Of a DNA stretch of 64,000 nt, positions 30,483 to 42,465 are shown one piece after another. The stretch comes from Rhabdophis nuchalis. Its lineage: Eukaryota > Chordata > Lepidosauria > Squamata > Natricidae. Every line of letters begins with the position of its first letter. The first letter of the stretch is position 1. The notes under the pieces were generated by a model that was not told the origin of the DNA, did no database searches, and worked only from the letters and a program-made list of their open reading frames with translations. The translations under genes and the position numbers were made by a program. The stretch is from the NCBI GenBank assembly GCA_039707465.1, contig CM077648.1, positions 17,109,619 through 17,173,618 of the forward strand, written 5' to 3'.

Positions 30483-30889
30483 CTCAGAGAATTCCAACAA
30501 GGCATTATATCAACCCCGAACCACACTTACTTGCTTTGTTATGAATATAGTTATCTATAAACAATGAAAGTGAATAAAGATAAATAAATGAATAATTACT
30601 TTCTATGTTTTTATGATGGCAGTAACATGGGTTACTTGGCCAATGAACTTGTTCCAAATTTTTGGTTGCTACTAAAATCTATTGCAATTTAGTGCTTTTT
30701 ACAAACTAAATTGAAAGCTTACATATGCCCTCTTCTCATTAGGTTCTTGAAGAAACGAAGAAACAAATGCATCAATTTATTTCCAGGTTCCCCTTATTAG
30801 CATCTGGAAGTTGCCAATAGGTCCACAATGGCTTCCTCTGATTTCCAGCACACTTCCTGCCTCACCTGATAACAGAATAACACAATAAA

Positions 30890-31390
30890 CAGGGTTAGAA
30901 GGGACCTTGGAAATCTTCTAGTCCAACCCATTGCTCAAGTTAAGCCCTGGCTTATATATATCATTTCAGATCAATGGTTGCCAATCTCCTTCTAAAAACT
31001 TCCAGTGCTGGAGCACCCACAACTTCCGGAGGCAAGGGCTTCCAATGATTAATTGTTCTCACTGTCAGAAAATTTCTTCTTAGCTCTAGGTTGCTTCTCT
31101 CCTTGATTTATTTCTACCCATTGCTTCTTGTTCTACCTTCAGGTGCTTTGGAGAATAGCTTGACTCCCTCTCCTTTAGGGCAACCCTTCAAATGTTGGGA
31201 CACTGCTATCATGTCTACCCTGGTCCTTCTTTTCATTAAACTAGACATACCCAGTTCCAATTCCAGCAACCATTCTTCATACATTTTAGCGTCCAGTCCC
31301 CTAATCATTTTTGTTGCTCTTCTCTGCACTCTTTCTAGAGTCTCAACTGAGATATTTTGCCACAGCAATATTCTTGTCATTCCAGATGAG
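30890..31390 (-). mobile_element. CR1-type LINE 3' end
   Basis: The - strand gives ETLERVQRRATKMIRGLDAK, MSSLMKRRTRVDMIAV, GVKLFSKAPEGRTRSNG in one 93-codon frame (31114-31395), then further C-terminal sequence out of frame. The 3' UTR 'gggttggactagaagatttcc' ends in a short 'gttattctgttat' rather than a long tail. Confidence 0.85.
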
Positions 31391-31880
31391 TCCAAGTCAT
31401 TTTTAATTCATAAATCAGTTTAAATCCAACACTCTACATCAGTTGCACAGTGACATTTATTATCATACATATCATTTCCTTATATAGATTTTATGTGCAA
31501 GCCTCCCTTAGTCTGGGGAGAGTGAAATAATAGCCTCAAGTAACTTGTCAGAAGTAGTAATTTTTAATGAACAGCCATAAAAACCATTTCCCACAAACTT
31601 CTTAAATTAAAAGAAAAATAAAAGATGTTTCCCCCTGATCCTAGGAAATGACATTATTTGTGGTGCTATAGACAGATATTGCATTCGTGAGCATTATTTT
31701 AAAGCAAATTTGGGAGATCAGATCTGAAGTGCTGTATACCCTATTAAGAACTAAGTGACTCTTAATGAAGAAGCCTTTTCTGAATATTCTCAGCCTATCT
31801 AACTTTTGGCTAGAGGTTGAATTTATATAGTGTGTTGTATCACAAAACTGGAGAATAAGTACCACCTATGTTTGAGTATG
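31391..31880. other. intronic sequence, nothing recognised
   Basis: No supported feature seen. Confidence 0.4.
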
Positions 31881-32025
31881 AGGGACCCGATAGCTCAGTG
31901 GCTAAAATGCTGAGCTTATTGATAGAAAGTTTGGCAGTTCAAATCCCTAGCGCTGCATAACGGACTGAGCCCCCGTTACTTCTCCCAGCTTCTGCCAACC
32001 TAGCAGTTTGAAACCACATAAAATC
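31881..32025 (+). mobile_element. Sauria-type SINE, 3'-truncated
   Basis: tRNA-related head ('tagctcagtgg', 'gttcaaatccc') and part of the body to 'cagtttgaaaccac'; the BovB-like tail is missing. Confidence 0.8.
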
Positions 32026-32186
32026 CTACGGTTTGTTGTAGCCATCCTACGCATGGTTGATGTTTAGCATAAATTTTGCTACAGCTATTTATATACAGGG
32101 CTACGTGTCTATCAAAGTAGAACAATTCCCATCTTTATTCAGCCTTATGGAGTTTTGGACCTGAATTGAAAAGAAATACAGTATAT

Positions 32187-32528
32187 GGGGACGTGGTGGC
32201 TCAGTGGCTAAGACATTGAGCTTGTCGATCAGAAAAGTTACAGTTTGGCGGTTCGAATCCCTAGCATCACGTGAGCTTCGGTTACTTGTCCCAGCTTCTG
32301 CCAACCTAGCAGTTCGAAAGCATGTAAAAAATGCAGGTAGAAAATAGGAACCACCTTTGGTGGGAAGGTAACAGCATTCCGTGCCCCTTCAGCATTTAGT
32401 CATGCCGGCCACATGACCACGGAGACGTCTTCGGTCAGCGCTGGCTCTTCGGCTTTGAAAGGGAGATGAGTACTGCCCCCTAGAGTCGGGAATGATTAGA
32501 ACATGTGTGGGAGGGGAACCTTTATAGT
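32187..32528 (+). mobile_element. Sauria-type tRNA/BovB SINE, full length
   Basis: Complete ~340-bp copy: A box TGGCTCAGTGG, B box GGTTCGAATCC (consensus), body 'gtgggaaggtaacagc', tail 'agagtcgggaatgattag...ggaaccttta'. It lies 160 bp after a second copy in the same orientation. Confidence 0.9.
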
Positions 32529-32597
32529 TTGAGTGTTGATTCCCCTGAAAACCTGTTTTAGTTGCTCATCTGATTGATGCAATATTACCTGATATGA

Positions 32598-33027
32598 ACT
32601 ACTTCATTTTCATTTCATTTTATTACATTTATATCCCGCCCTTTTCCGCAGAGGACCCAGGGCAGCGCACAGGAGATTTAAAAATATACAAAATAGAAAA
32701 TAGATAAATAATTTAAAATACATATTAAATAATCCCAGTCCTATGCTAAAACCAATTATTAAAAACCCAATTTAAAACTTTTCTAAAAGTCCCCATGGGA
32801 GGTTAGGCTAGGCCGGCTTGATGAAAAAAGTATGTCTTTAGACATTGGCGGAAGAGGCGGAGGTCGGTGATGGTTCGGAGTTCAGGGGGTAGGTCGTTCC
32901 AAAGGGCAGGGCCCGCCACAGAGAAGGCTCTTCCCCTGGGTGTCGCCAGTCGGCATTGTCCGGCCGACGGCACCCTGAGAAGGCCCTCTCTGTGGGAGCG
33001 GATCGGCCGAAGGGATGTATGGGTGAA
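32598..33027 (-). mobile_element. L2-type LINE 3' end (430 bp)
   Basis: The - strand encodes HTSLRPIRSHREGLLRV, RGRAFSVAGPALWNDLPPEL and CLKTYFFHQAGLA; 3' UTR with 'gtcctctgcgg' and an (AATAAAATG)-type tail. Same subfamily as the intact copy at 8742. Confidence 0.9.
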
Positions 33028-33532
33028 ATGCACTTGATGTCAGGCTGTTTTTTTTTTTGTTGGTTTTTTTTTGTTATTTTGTTCCCTTTGAATATGGGAG
33101 TGTAAACCACTCAGAGTAACATATGACTTTACATATACTCTATGGATATAAGCCTGGCAAAGAATATCAATGAAAATTATGAAAAGGAGTTGGTATGTGT
33201 CCATGGCGCATTTGTGTGACATTGCTTGCCATGCATTTTAATTAAGTGGTACTTTTTATTTTAATGGTTGCAATATAATAATGTTGTGACTTATGAACCA
33301 ACTTCCAAACAAAGCAAGAAAGTCCAGTAATGCATTTAGAAAACAGAAATCTAAATCTAAAGACATAATATCTGCATATGACATCATGATTTTTAAATGT
33401 TGTTGGGTCTCCATGTCTGATTTCTACCATCTAAGATTTTATGGTACAGTAAAAATGAAGTAAGGATTGTAACTGAGCAAGATAATATAAAGCGGACCAC
33501 CTTAATCATATATGTTCTTTTCTGAAAGGTGT
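33028..33532. other. intronic sequence, nothing recognised
   Basis: T-rich tract (33048-33077) next to the L2 breakpoint; otherwise nothing recognised. Confidence 0.4.
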
Positions 33533-33540
33533 CAACAGAA

Positions 33541-33816
33541 CAGTGGTGGGATTCATTTTTTTTTACTATCATTTCTGTGGGCGTGGCTTGGTGAGCATAG
33601 CAGGGGAAGGATACTGTAAAATTTCCATTCTCTCTCCACTCCAGGGGAAGGTTACTGCAAAATCCCCATTTCCTCCTGATCACCTGGGACTCGGGAGGCA
33701 GAGAATAGATGGGGGTGAGGCCAGTCAGAGGTGGTATTTACCGGTTCTTGGAACTAGTCAAAATTTCTGCTACTGGTTCTCCAGAACTGGCCAGAACCTG
33801 CTGAATACCACCTCTT
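33541..33816 (+). mobile_element. hAT-like MITE (CAGTGGTGAAATTCA family), 276 bp
   Basis: Ends CAGTGGTGGGATTCA...CTGAATACCACCTCTT. Target duplication CAACAGAA (33533-33540) and CAACAGAC (33817-33824), 7 of 8. Internal 'ggggaaggatactg' and 'caaaatttctgctactgg' match copies at 16096 and 55397. Confidence 0.8.
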
Positions 33817-33824
33817 CAACAGAC

Positions 33825-35360
33825 TATTTTCCCCATGAGGTTTAATGGGTTCTTAACCAGTTCTGCATTTTAATTCATATTGACTTTCTTTTAATAGATA
33901 TTTAAAATGTCACCTGTTGTTTGATTTATAACTGTTTGAAGGAACTGATCCTTCTCTTCAACTTTTGTTAGCTTGTCCTCGGGTAAGTAATTAGCCTGGC
34001 CGATTCTGTTCCTCAGAGACAATAAAATAGCCCTATTAATAATGAAGAAAATGTCTGGGGAGAGATATTAAGAGAAAACTGTGGGATACTTCTCTTTCAT
34101 CATTTCCTGCACTCCTTATGATCTTTTTTCTTTTTCTTTGGAACTTCAAGCCAACTTACACATTTCTCACGTTCATTTATTTATTTATTTTCCTTTAAAT
34201 CATTTATACTACACACTTTAGCTTAAGAAGACCTGTTAAAATTTACAGATCAATTGCAAGATACAGTTTTTGTCCTGAGGTTTACAATCTACACCAGACA
34301 TAACATGAAAGGAAAAAGAGATGAGTAGAAACAGTAAAAATAAGACTCACCTCTTAATGTTACATTGGTCTTAAGATTGTCCCATCACACTCCCCTGGAA
34401 CCCAGTGGTGATGGGCTTCAGAAGGGATTCAGTTTAGCAAACTGGATTCTTGGCATGCTAATGCTATTTATGTTTTCCTTGAACGATATAATCACACAAC
34501 TAGTAATTTTTTTTTTAATCCCACCACTGTCAGGGTAATGTCGACAATTGTCCATTTTCTCCATAAAACATGCATGTTACTTTGTGTTAGAAACATGACA
34601 TAGAGCCATTCCCCTATATATGCAATTCAAGCCATGTGACTGGCATGAACAAATGCCAATTTAAATTTAACACAAGAGAGGCAATTAGATAGGCTGTGAT
34701 AAGGAGGACCTATTCACTTACTAGAGGCTGCACAGCGATACAAGTCTGGTGGTGGCTTGTTAATCACTTGAAATTACAATAGAAATGCAATAAGATACAG
34801 GTATGTTTTCAAATCGCTGGTATTGAGGATTTAAAATAAAGATGCTGTAGCATTGTAAGACATGTATATATTTTGTTTTATTTTCTCATGTTCAACAAAA
34901 AACACCAGAATTGGGTTAGGGCTTTTTTGTTTGTGTGTTTGTTTTGGTTTTGCTTTTTGGAGTGTGGGTGGGTGTCTTTGAGTTAGTGATCTGTTGACAA
35001 CTGCCTGGACAAGTCCCCACAGTTTTCTTAGCAAGATGTTCAGAAGTAGTTTGACATTCTTCTGATACGGGGACCCTTTTTGCCTTAGTACTCTTTAATG
35101 TTTGGAATCTCCTGGTGAGATTTCTCGACATATTTGTTACTGAATGCCCCAAGATTCACAGGGGGGGGAATTTTTGAGCAAGAGTCCAAAAAATGAACTT
35201 TTCAACGACATGTTACATTTCATAACTTGGTACAACTTCAGGAGATCATTCTCAATTTCATGATAGCTTTCTACTTTATAATTACCTCCTACCCATCATG
35301 CAGATATTTTTCATATCTTTTGAAAAATTGCTGCATCAATTTTTAAACTTCTTCTAAAGA
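33825..35360. other. intronic sequence, nothing recognised
   Basis: AT-rich; G-run at 35160-35168. No exon or repeat family recognised. Confidence 0.4.
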
Positions 35361-35703
35361 TAAAGGTTCCCCTCACACATATGTGCTAGTCGTTCCCGAC
35401 CTCTAAGGGGCGGTGCTCATCTCCGTTTCAAAGCAGAAGAGCCAGCGCTGTCCAAAGACATCTCTGTGGTCATGTGGCCAGCATGACTAAATGCTGAAGG
35501 CCCACGGAAAGCTGTTACCTTCCCACAAAAGATGGTTCCTATTTTCCTACTTGAATTATGACATGCTTCCAAGCTGTTAGGTTGACAGATGCTCGAACAA
35601 ATAACAAGAGTTCACTCGGTTACGTGGCGCTAGGGATTTGAACCGCCAAACTGCCATTCTTTCTGATCGACAAGCTCAATGTCTTAGCCACTGAGTCAAC
35701 TTC
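35361..35703 (-). mobile_element. Sauria-type tRNA/BovB SINE
   Basis: Near-complete - strand copy: BovB-like end 'aaaggttcccctcacacatatg' at left, B box 'gggatttgaaccgcc' and A box 'ccactgagtca' at right. Confidence 0.88.
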
Positions 35704-36479
35704 TTATACATACCTACTTATCAAATTTGCCATCTTCAAAAATTCTCTTATCTGAAGAACTACTACTTTCTTTAATCTTAGCATCATGAATCCTGGAAAT
35801 GTATTGCTCAAGTTACAGTACATCCATCCAGTCCCTGTTTATCTTTTTCTGTTTATCTATTGATTTTACAAAGTTTATTCAATTGCTTTTGCCAAGTACA
35901 CATTTGATGTGCAAAGAAGAAATAGAATTCTTTCAGGATTGAGAAGTGAACTGTTTATCCCATTCTCTTCATCCCCCAGTGAACCAGTGAGGTATGTTTT
36001 GGCCTTTCTAAATGATTTTTCCCCTGTTCCTACCGTTCTGTTTATTTAAAAAAAAATGTATATTGTGTATTCAAATTGTGGATTGAACAGAAGTGCATTG
36101 ACCTTCAGATCTCCACAGATATTCCATTCTTATTTTACAAAATGGGTCCATTCCAAAAGTAGTTTAATGTTTTCATATAACTCTCTTATGGATTAAGGGT
36201 GCAGGCAATAATCTGTTTCCATTATGAGGAAAGACAACTTTCAAGGTAACCTGCAGCAGTCATGAACAAGTGACTGTTCATGTCTCTTGACGTGGACATT
36301 TACATTGTGTTCATAACCAAGACCTTCCATAACTGAGCAAGCTTCTTTATAAAACATCATCCATCTTCTTGAGAAAAGATTTGCATTCATCATGGTGACT
36401 TAAAAATCCCCTACTTATAAATAATGGAAACAATTCCAGGCCTTTAATGCTTTGCGTAAAAGTTAATCTTGCTTCTTTC
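35704..36479. other. intronic sequence, nothing recognised
   Basis: No supported feature seen. Confidence 0.4.
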
Positions 36480-36930
36480 TTGTTGTTAGTTGCGAAGTTG
36501 TGTCCGACCCATCATGACCCCATGGACAATGTTCCTCCAGGCCTTCCTATCCTCTACCATCCTCTGGAGCCCACTTAAGCTCACACCTACTGCTTCGGTG
36601 ATTCCATCCAGCCACCTCATTCTCTGTTGTCCCATTCTTCTTTTGCCCTCCATCTTTCCCAGCATGAGGCTCTTCTTCAGTGAGTCCTTCCTTCTCATTA
36701 GGTGGCCAAAGTATTTGAGTTTCATCTTCAGGATCTGGCCTTCTAAAGAGCAGTCAGGGTGGATCTCCTCTAGTACTGACCGGTTTGATTGCCTTGCAGT
36801 CCAAGGGACTCGCAGGAGTCTTCTCCAGCACCAGAGTTCAAAGGCCTCACTTCTTTGGCGCTCAGCCTTTCTTATGGTCCAACCTTCACAGTCATACATT
36901 GCAACTTGCTTCTTAGACAAATTCATGTCA
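36480..36930 (-). mobile_element. BovB (RTE clade) LINE, 3' part
   Basis: A 146-codon - strand frame (36486-36926) with the C-terminal BovB signature: CEGWTIRKAERQRSEAFELW, CWRRLLRVPWTARQSNRSVL, LKYFGHLMRRKDSLKKSLML, GKRRMGQQRMRWLDGITEAV, WRNIVHGVMMGRTQLRN. This region follows the reverse transcriptase domain, which is absent (5' truncation). The 3' end runs directly into 'caactaacaacaag'. The frame is open throughout, apart from unclear residues near its start. Confidence 0.92.
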
Positions 36931-37420
36931 CAAACAAGAGCATCCAGATCCTCTTTGTGCCATCAAATGTGGTTCATTTGAAGAGTATAAACTTTACTGT
37001 TCTTCATATGTTGCCCATCGTTACCACTGAATTCGTTGCAACTAAATATCACACATTCTGGATGTTTCAGTACCAAAAACTCCTCGTTGTGCGGGACTGG
37101 CCTCAGCGTAGATGATAAATCAGGAAATTTCACAAGTGTGCCTATTCTTAGAGGTGATCCCACTTGTTAAACAGAAATAGCAATAGCACTGATTATGTTA
37201 CCTTGTTTGGTACTGAAATATCTGCAAGAAAATCACCAAGTTCAGAGAGCAACAAAGACCCCACAGAAATGACAATGTGATTAATGGATTTTTGGCTCAC
37301 TCCAAATCATTGGAATGGCAAAGGTCATGTGACATATGGGATGAACACACTGCAAATTTGGGGGCCCAATTCTTGTCTTGATCAAAAATATGTTCATAAC
37401 ATTTTTGACAAGTGAGATGA
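36931..37420. other. intronic sequence, nothing recognised
   Basis: No supported feature seen. Confidence 0.4.
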
Positions 37421-37421
37421 A

Positions 37422-37422
37422 G

Positions 37423-37453
<31 letters not shown>

Positions 37454-37493
37454 ATTCATTCATTCATTCATTCATTCATTCATTCATTCATTT
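37422..37493. repeat. (ATCT)n-(ATTC)n compound microsatellite
   Basis: Eight ATCT units followed directly by ten CATT units. Confidence 0.95.
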
Positions 37494-37553
37494 ATTAGAT
37501 GTTAACCTACCACACTGCTAACAGAAAATATCAGGATGACTTATAAAGCATAA

Positions 37554-37815
37554 AAGTAAAGGTAAAGGTTCCTCTTCCACATATGTGCTAGTCACTCCTT
37601 ACTCTAGGGTGTGGTGCTCATCTCCGCTTCAAAGCTGAGGAGCCAGCACTGTCCGAAGATGTCTCCATGGTCATGTGGCCAGCATAACTAAATGCCGAAG
37701 GTGCACGGGACAAGTAACGGGAGCGCACTCTGTTACGCGGCAGTAGGGATTCATACTTCCGACCTTTCTGATCGACAAGCGCAGCGTCTTAGCCACTGAG
37801 CCACCGTGTCCCTTT
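37554..37815 (-). mobile_element. Sauria-type SINE with internal deletion
   Basis: BovB-like left end ('aaaggttcctcttccacatatg') and tRNA head at right ('ccactgagccaccgtgtccc'). About 80 bp of the body ('ggtaacagc...cagcttctgcc') is missing. Confidence 0.85.
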
Positions 37816-38318
37816 ATAAAGCATTATTGTATTGCAATCAATCTACCTTGAACACAGAGTGAGAAGGAAGTCATCTCATCACACATTATTCCTTTTGTAT
37901 TTCAAAATCACAAATTAAAATAGGCTCTTGGCCAGTGATGGCTAACCTTTTTTTGATCATGTGCCAAAAACGGGGGGAGAGCATGGGGATTGTACGTGGG
38001 CGGTGCCACACCCATAATGCTATGTGTGTGCAACCAGCACTTCCCCCTCAGTTTTAGCACACTTTTTTCACCCTCCCCAGGCTCCAGAGGCTTTCTAGGA
38101 ACCTGGGAAGGACAAAAACAGCCTCCCTGTACGTCTGTCCCCCACAGGCCCTCTGGAGGCTTCAGGAGCTTCCCTGAAGTCTTCAGAGGGTGGAAACTGG
38201 CCTCAAAAGAAGGCCAAAGTCAGCTGGCCACCACATGCATGCGTTTTGGAGCTAACAGGGTAACACCTCGTGTGCCCTAACAAATGACTCTGTGTGCCAC
38301 CTGTGGCATGCGTGTCAT

Positions 38319-41300
38319 TTATTTTATTTTATTTTTTATTTTATTAAATTTATACCCCACCCTTCTCCTTGTTAGGACCCAGGGCGGCGCACAGGCATCT
38401 TAAAAACACAAAAATACAATAAATATCGATTAAAATGTAATTAAATTCATTAACCCGTGCTAAAAGCCCAATATTGAAAACCCTACCAAATTACAAATTT
38501 CCTTAAAATGTCAGAAACGGGGGGCTATCCTAGGCCGGCTTGTTGGAATAAGTACGTCTTAAGACGTTGGCGGAAGAGGCGGAGGTCCAAGATTGTGCGA
38601 AGGTCGGGGGGTAGGTCGTTCCAGAGGGCCGGGCCCGCCACAGAGAAGGCCCTTCCTCTGGGTGTCGCCAAACGGCATTGCCCGGCCGACGGCACCCGAA
38701 GAAGACCCTCTCTGTGGGAGCGGATCGGACGAAGGGATGTATGGGGCAGGAGGCGGTCTCGTATATAGCTAGGCCCCGAGCCATGGAGCGATTTAAAGAT
38801 GGTCATCAGTACCTTGAAGCGCACTCGAAAGGCCACAGGCAGCCAGTGCAGCTCGCGCAGGAGAGGTGTTACATGGGTTTGCCTTGGGGCACCCATAATC
38901 ACCCGCGCGGCCGCATTCTGTACTAACTGTAGCTTTCGAGTGCACCTCAAGGGAAGCCCCATGTAGAGAGCGTTACAGTAATCCAGCCGGGACGTCACAA
39001 GTGCTTGAGTGACTGTGCGAAGGGCTCCCCGGTCCAGTAAGGGGCGCAACTGGCGTATCAGGCGTACCTGATAGAACGCCCCCCTGGCCACGGCCGCCAC
39101 ATGGTCCTCCATGGACAGCCGGGAATCCAGGAGGACGCCCAAGTTGCGCGCCCTCTCCACGGGGCCAGTTGTTCGTCCCCAATGGCCAGAGTTGGACTTA
39201 TCTTGCTGAACCGGGGTGCCGGAAACCACAGCCACTTGGTCTTGAACGGGTTGAGCTTGAGTTTGTTACTACCCATCCAGATCCGTACGGCCTCCAGACA
39301 CCGGGACAGCACCTCGACGGCATCGTTGGGGTGGTTTGGGGTGGATATGTACAACTGAGTATCATCAGCGTACAGATGGTATTCCACCCCAAAACCACGG
39401 ATGATCTCGCCCAGCGGCTTCATGTAGGTGTTGAACAGGAGTGGCGAGAGGACCGACCCCTGAGGAACCCCACATGTGAGGGGCCTCGGGGACGACCTCT
39501 GTCCTCCTGTCAACACCCATTGCGACCGACCAGAGAGATAGGATGTGAACCACCGTAAAACGGTGCCTCTCAGCCCCAACCCCCCCAATCGGTGCAATAA
39601 GATACCATGGTCGATGGTATCGAAAGCCGCTGAGAGATCTAATAGGACAAGGATAGAGGAACAACCTCTATCCCGTGCCCTCCAGAGATCATCCACCAAT
39701 GCGACCAATGCCGTCTCAGTGCTGTGCCCGGGCCGGAAGCCGGACTGGCGTGGGTCTAGATAATCAACTTCCTCCAGGTGACGGGGAAACTGTTGAGCCA
39801 CCACACTCTCGACAACCTTCACTAAAAAGTGAAGGTTGGAGATGGGACGATAGTTCTCTAACAGAGCCGGGTCCAGGGATGGCTTCTTGAGGAGGGGCCT
39901 CACCACCGCCTCTTTCAAGACGGTGGGCAAGTACCCCTCACTCAGAGATGAATTCACAATGCCCTGGAGCCAGCCTCGTGTCACCTCCCAGGATGCCAGT
40001 ACAAGCCAGGAGGGGCACGGGTCCAATAAACATGTGGTGGCTCTAAGGTTCCTCCGCAACCTGTCCATATCCTCGGTAGTAACAAAGTCGAACTCCTCCC
40101 AAGGTGTAATCTCAAGACCAGCACCGGATGCCACGACCGGACCACTAGTGGAGGGCAACTCGTTCCAAATCTGAGTGATTTTGTCCTGCAGGAAAACTCC
40201 AAATTCCTCTGCTCGACCCTGCAGAGGGGCTTCCCGCGGCCTCAGGTGAAGGAGGGAGCGGGTCACCCCAAACAGGGCGGCAGGGCGGTTTTCCGCGGAC
40301 GCGATAAGGGTGGCACAATACTCCCGTTTGGCCACTCTTAGCGCCACTAAATAAGTCCTAATATGGTCTCTCACTAGTGTTCGGTCAGATTCAGATCGAG
40401 AAGATCTCCACCTACTCTCTAGGCGTCTCTTGCGGCGTTTCATCTCCCGAAGCTCCTCGGTAAACCAAGGAGCCTGGGTGACTCGACGCCGCATGAGAGG
40501 CAGCAAGGGCGCGACTCGGTCCAAGGCCCCCGTGGCCGCACTATACCATGAGGCCACTAGGTCCTCAGTCGAGCCGTGGGACAGGGACACAGGTACTGGC
40601 CCAAGCTCCCTCTGGAACCTTTCTGGGTCCATCAGGCGCCTGGGGCGGAACCAACTCGGTGTCTCCGGTTCCACCTTCCCGCGGTGGGGTGTGACGGTTG
40701 GAAAGTCTATCCGAAGGAGAGAGTGATCTGTCCATGACAAGGGTAAGATGACTAAATCCCCTGTTCCAAGATCACTAATCCAGTGTCCAGAGACAAAAAT
40801 CAGATCCAGCACGTGTCCTCCCTTGTGAGTGGGGCCCTGAACTACTTGGGTCAGGTCCATGGCCGTCATGGAAGCCATGAACTCTCGAGCTGCCTCGGAT
40901 GTTTCGCCCGCCGATGGCAGGTTAAAGTCCCCCATGACCATAAGTCTGGGGGTCTCCACCGCCATCGCGGCGATCACCTTGAGTAGCTCGGGCAGGGCTG
41001 CTGTTACATAGCGGGGAGCCAGGTATACAACTAGCAAGCCCAATTGCCTCCCTAGGCCCCACTTCACGAAGAGGGACTCACAGCCGGTCGTCTGAGACAC
41101 AGTGGTCTCCTTCGGCTCCAGACTTTCCTTAACGATAACCGCCACCCCCCACCCCTGCCTAGGGCCCTAGGTTGATGAAATGCACGGTAACCTGGTGGGC
41201 ACATTTCCACAAGGGGTAAACCCCCCTCGGGGCCCAGCCAGGTCTCCGTAATTCCCACCAGGTCCGGGTCCCCCTTGTACACAAGGTCATTTATGAGGGG

Positions 41301-41693
41301 AGCTTTTTTCACCACGGACCTGGCGTTGCAGAACATCAACCTAGGGCCCCGGCTCTGTAATCCCTGACCACCTAGCCCACGAGTGGAGCACAGGGGGTTG
41401 GGGCAAGCGATCGCTCGTAGCAAGCGACCACGAGCCCCCAACCCACGATGGACATCCTGTCTCCCACCGTCCCTGCCCCTCCCTAAGACCAACCGAATGG
41501 GACGGCCCTCAACAGAGACGACCCCTGGTCCCCCCTCACTGATGGACTCCTCCTTTATCCCACTTCCGCCAGCCAGCCCTATAACTTGACCCCCCCCTGA
41601 CTGAATAAACCCTCCCCCCACCCCGGGACCCCTTAAAAGCCTGATTAAAAATTTAGATAAAAACCCCCTTAGTTTGCGCCTCGCCCAAACTAA
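38319..41693 (-). mobile_element. L2-type LINE, long 5'-truncated copy
   Basis: A 3.4-kb - strand copy of the subfamily at 8742, missing only the outer leader. A 7-bp target duplication GTGTCAT brackets it; the tail is (AATAAAAT)n. The coding region is near complete but shifted twice (see the pseudogene entry). Confidence 0.92.
38525..41480 (-). pseudogene. L2-type endonuclease/reverse transcriptase, two frameshifts
   Basis: Three overlapping frames (41064-41621, 39058-41145, 38525-39235) together cover the whole protein of the 8941-11862 copy. All key motifs are visible: CNARSVVKKAPLI, ITETWLG, GDFNLPSAGE, WTDHSLLRIDFP, LLDLSAAFDTIDH, GVPQGSVLSPLLFN, YADD, RGRAFSVAGPALWNDLP. The first break is a C-run of 6 (41144-41149) where the intact copy has 7. 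The second is a G-run of 4 (39161-39164) where the intact copy has 5 (9577-9581). Both are single-base contractions in homopolymers, so this copy was lost recently or carries sequencing errors. Confidence 0.85.
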
Positions 41694-41724
41694 GTGTCAT
41701 AGGTTCGCCATCACGGCTCTAGGC

Positions 41725-42465
41725 AAAGATCAAAGTGGACTGGGAAACACCAAATAATAATCAGTTGACCATTTCTCTTTCCCTGATCCTGAGATCTCAT
41801 TTGTCCTCATCTGAGATCACTTTGATCGAAAAATAAAAAAAAGATCCTTTCTCCAAAAGTGATTAAAAAAAACAAATGCTTATCAAGCAAAAACCATAGC
41901 AGAGTGCATGATTGAAAAATCCGTTTTTCAGAATGCTAAGCAGATGCATTTTCTTAGAATCCTTAGGCAAATTTAATCTTTATTTTTCTTTAAAAAAAAA
42001 GCTTTAATCTTTAAAGATTTTTTTTAAAAAATACAGGAAAATACAAACAAAGAAGAAAAAAGAATAATCATTTCTAGATGGTGTGCATTTGAATACTTTT
42101 GAGAAACAAAGCAAGGTTTTCCTAAATAAAGGGCTTTTGAGAGAGATTTAACTGTGAGACTTAACATCTAATTTTTGCATAATGCGCTCTTGGAATAAAC
42201 TCCACCTCTGATTCAAGCAACTGCTTCCATTCTTTATTCCCGGTTTTGAAACAAACATGGAAATATGTCTTCCTAAAGAGAATAGTTTAAGCTTTTTATG
42301 CTCTGAGCTTTGGCACCAGACTGACAAGGAACTGTTTTCCAGGCAAAGAATGTGCGCATGTCCGAACATGAATCAACCTGAAGTATGCTATTCTATGCTA
42401 GTTGTAATGCTTTCTACCTTGACTATATTTATGTTAGAGAACAATAACTAGATTTGTCTAAATGC
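41725..42465. other. intronic sequence, nothing recognised
   Basis: AT-rich, several A-runs (41832-41870, 41990-42060). No supported feature. Confidence 0.4.

Larger units (their letters stand above)
37933..41716 (+). mobile_element. hAT-type MITE, copy 4, split by a 3.4-kb L2
   Basis: Ends CAGTGATGG...CCATCACGG; target duplication CTCTTGGC (37925-37932) and CTCTAGGC (41717-41724), 7 of 8 with the central TA kept on the right. The L2 at 38319-41693 sits just before the right terminus, bracketed by GTGTCAT (38312-38318 and 41694-41700). Confidence 0.8.

Noticed and set aside
32187..32290. tRNA gene at the A/B box pair
   Set aside because: Box spacing and following body match a SINE; no clover-leaf with acceptor stem was evident.
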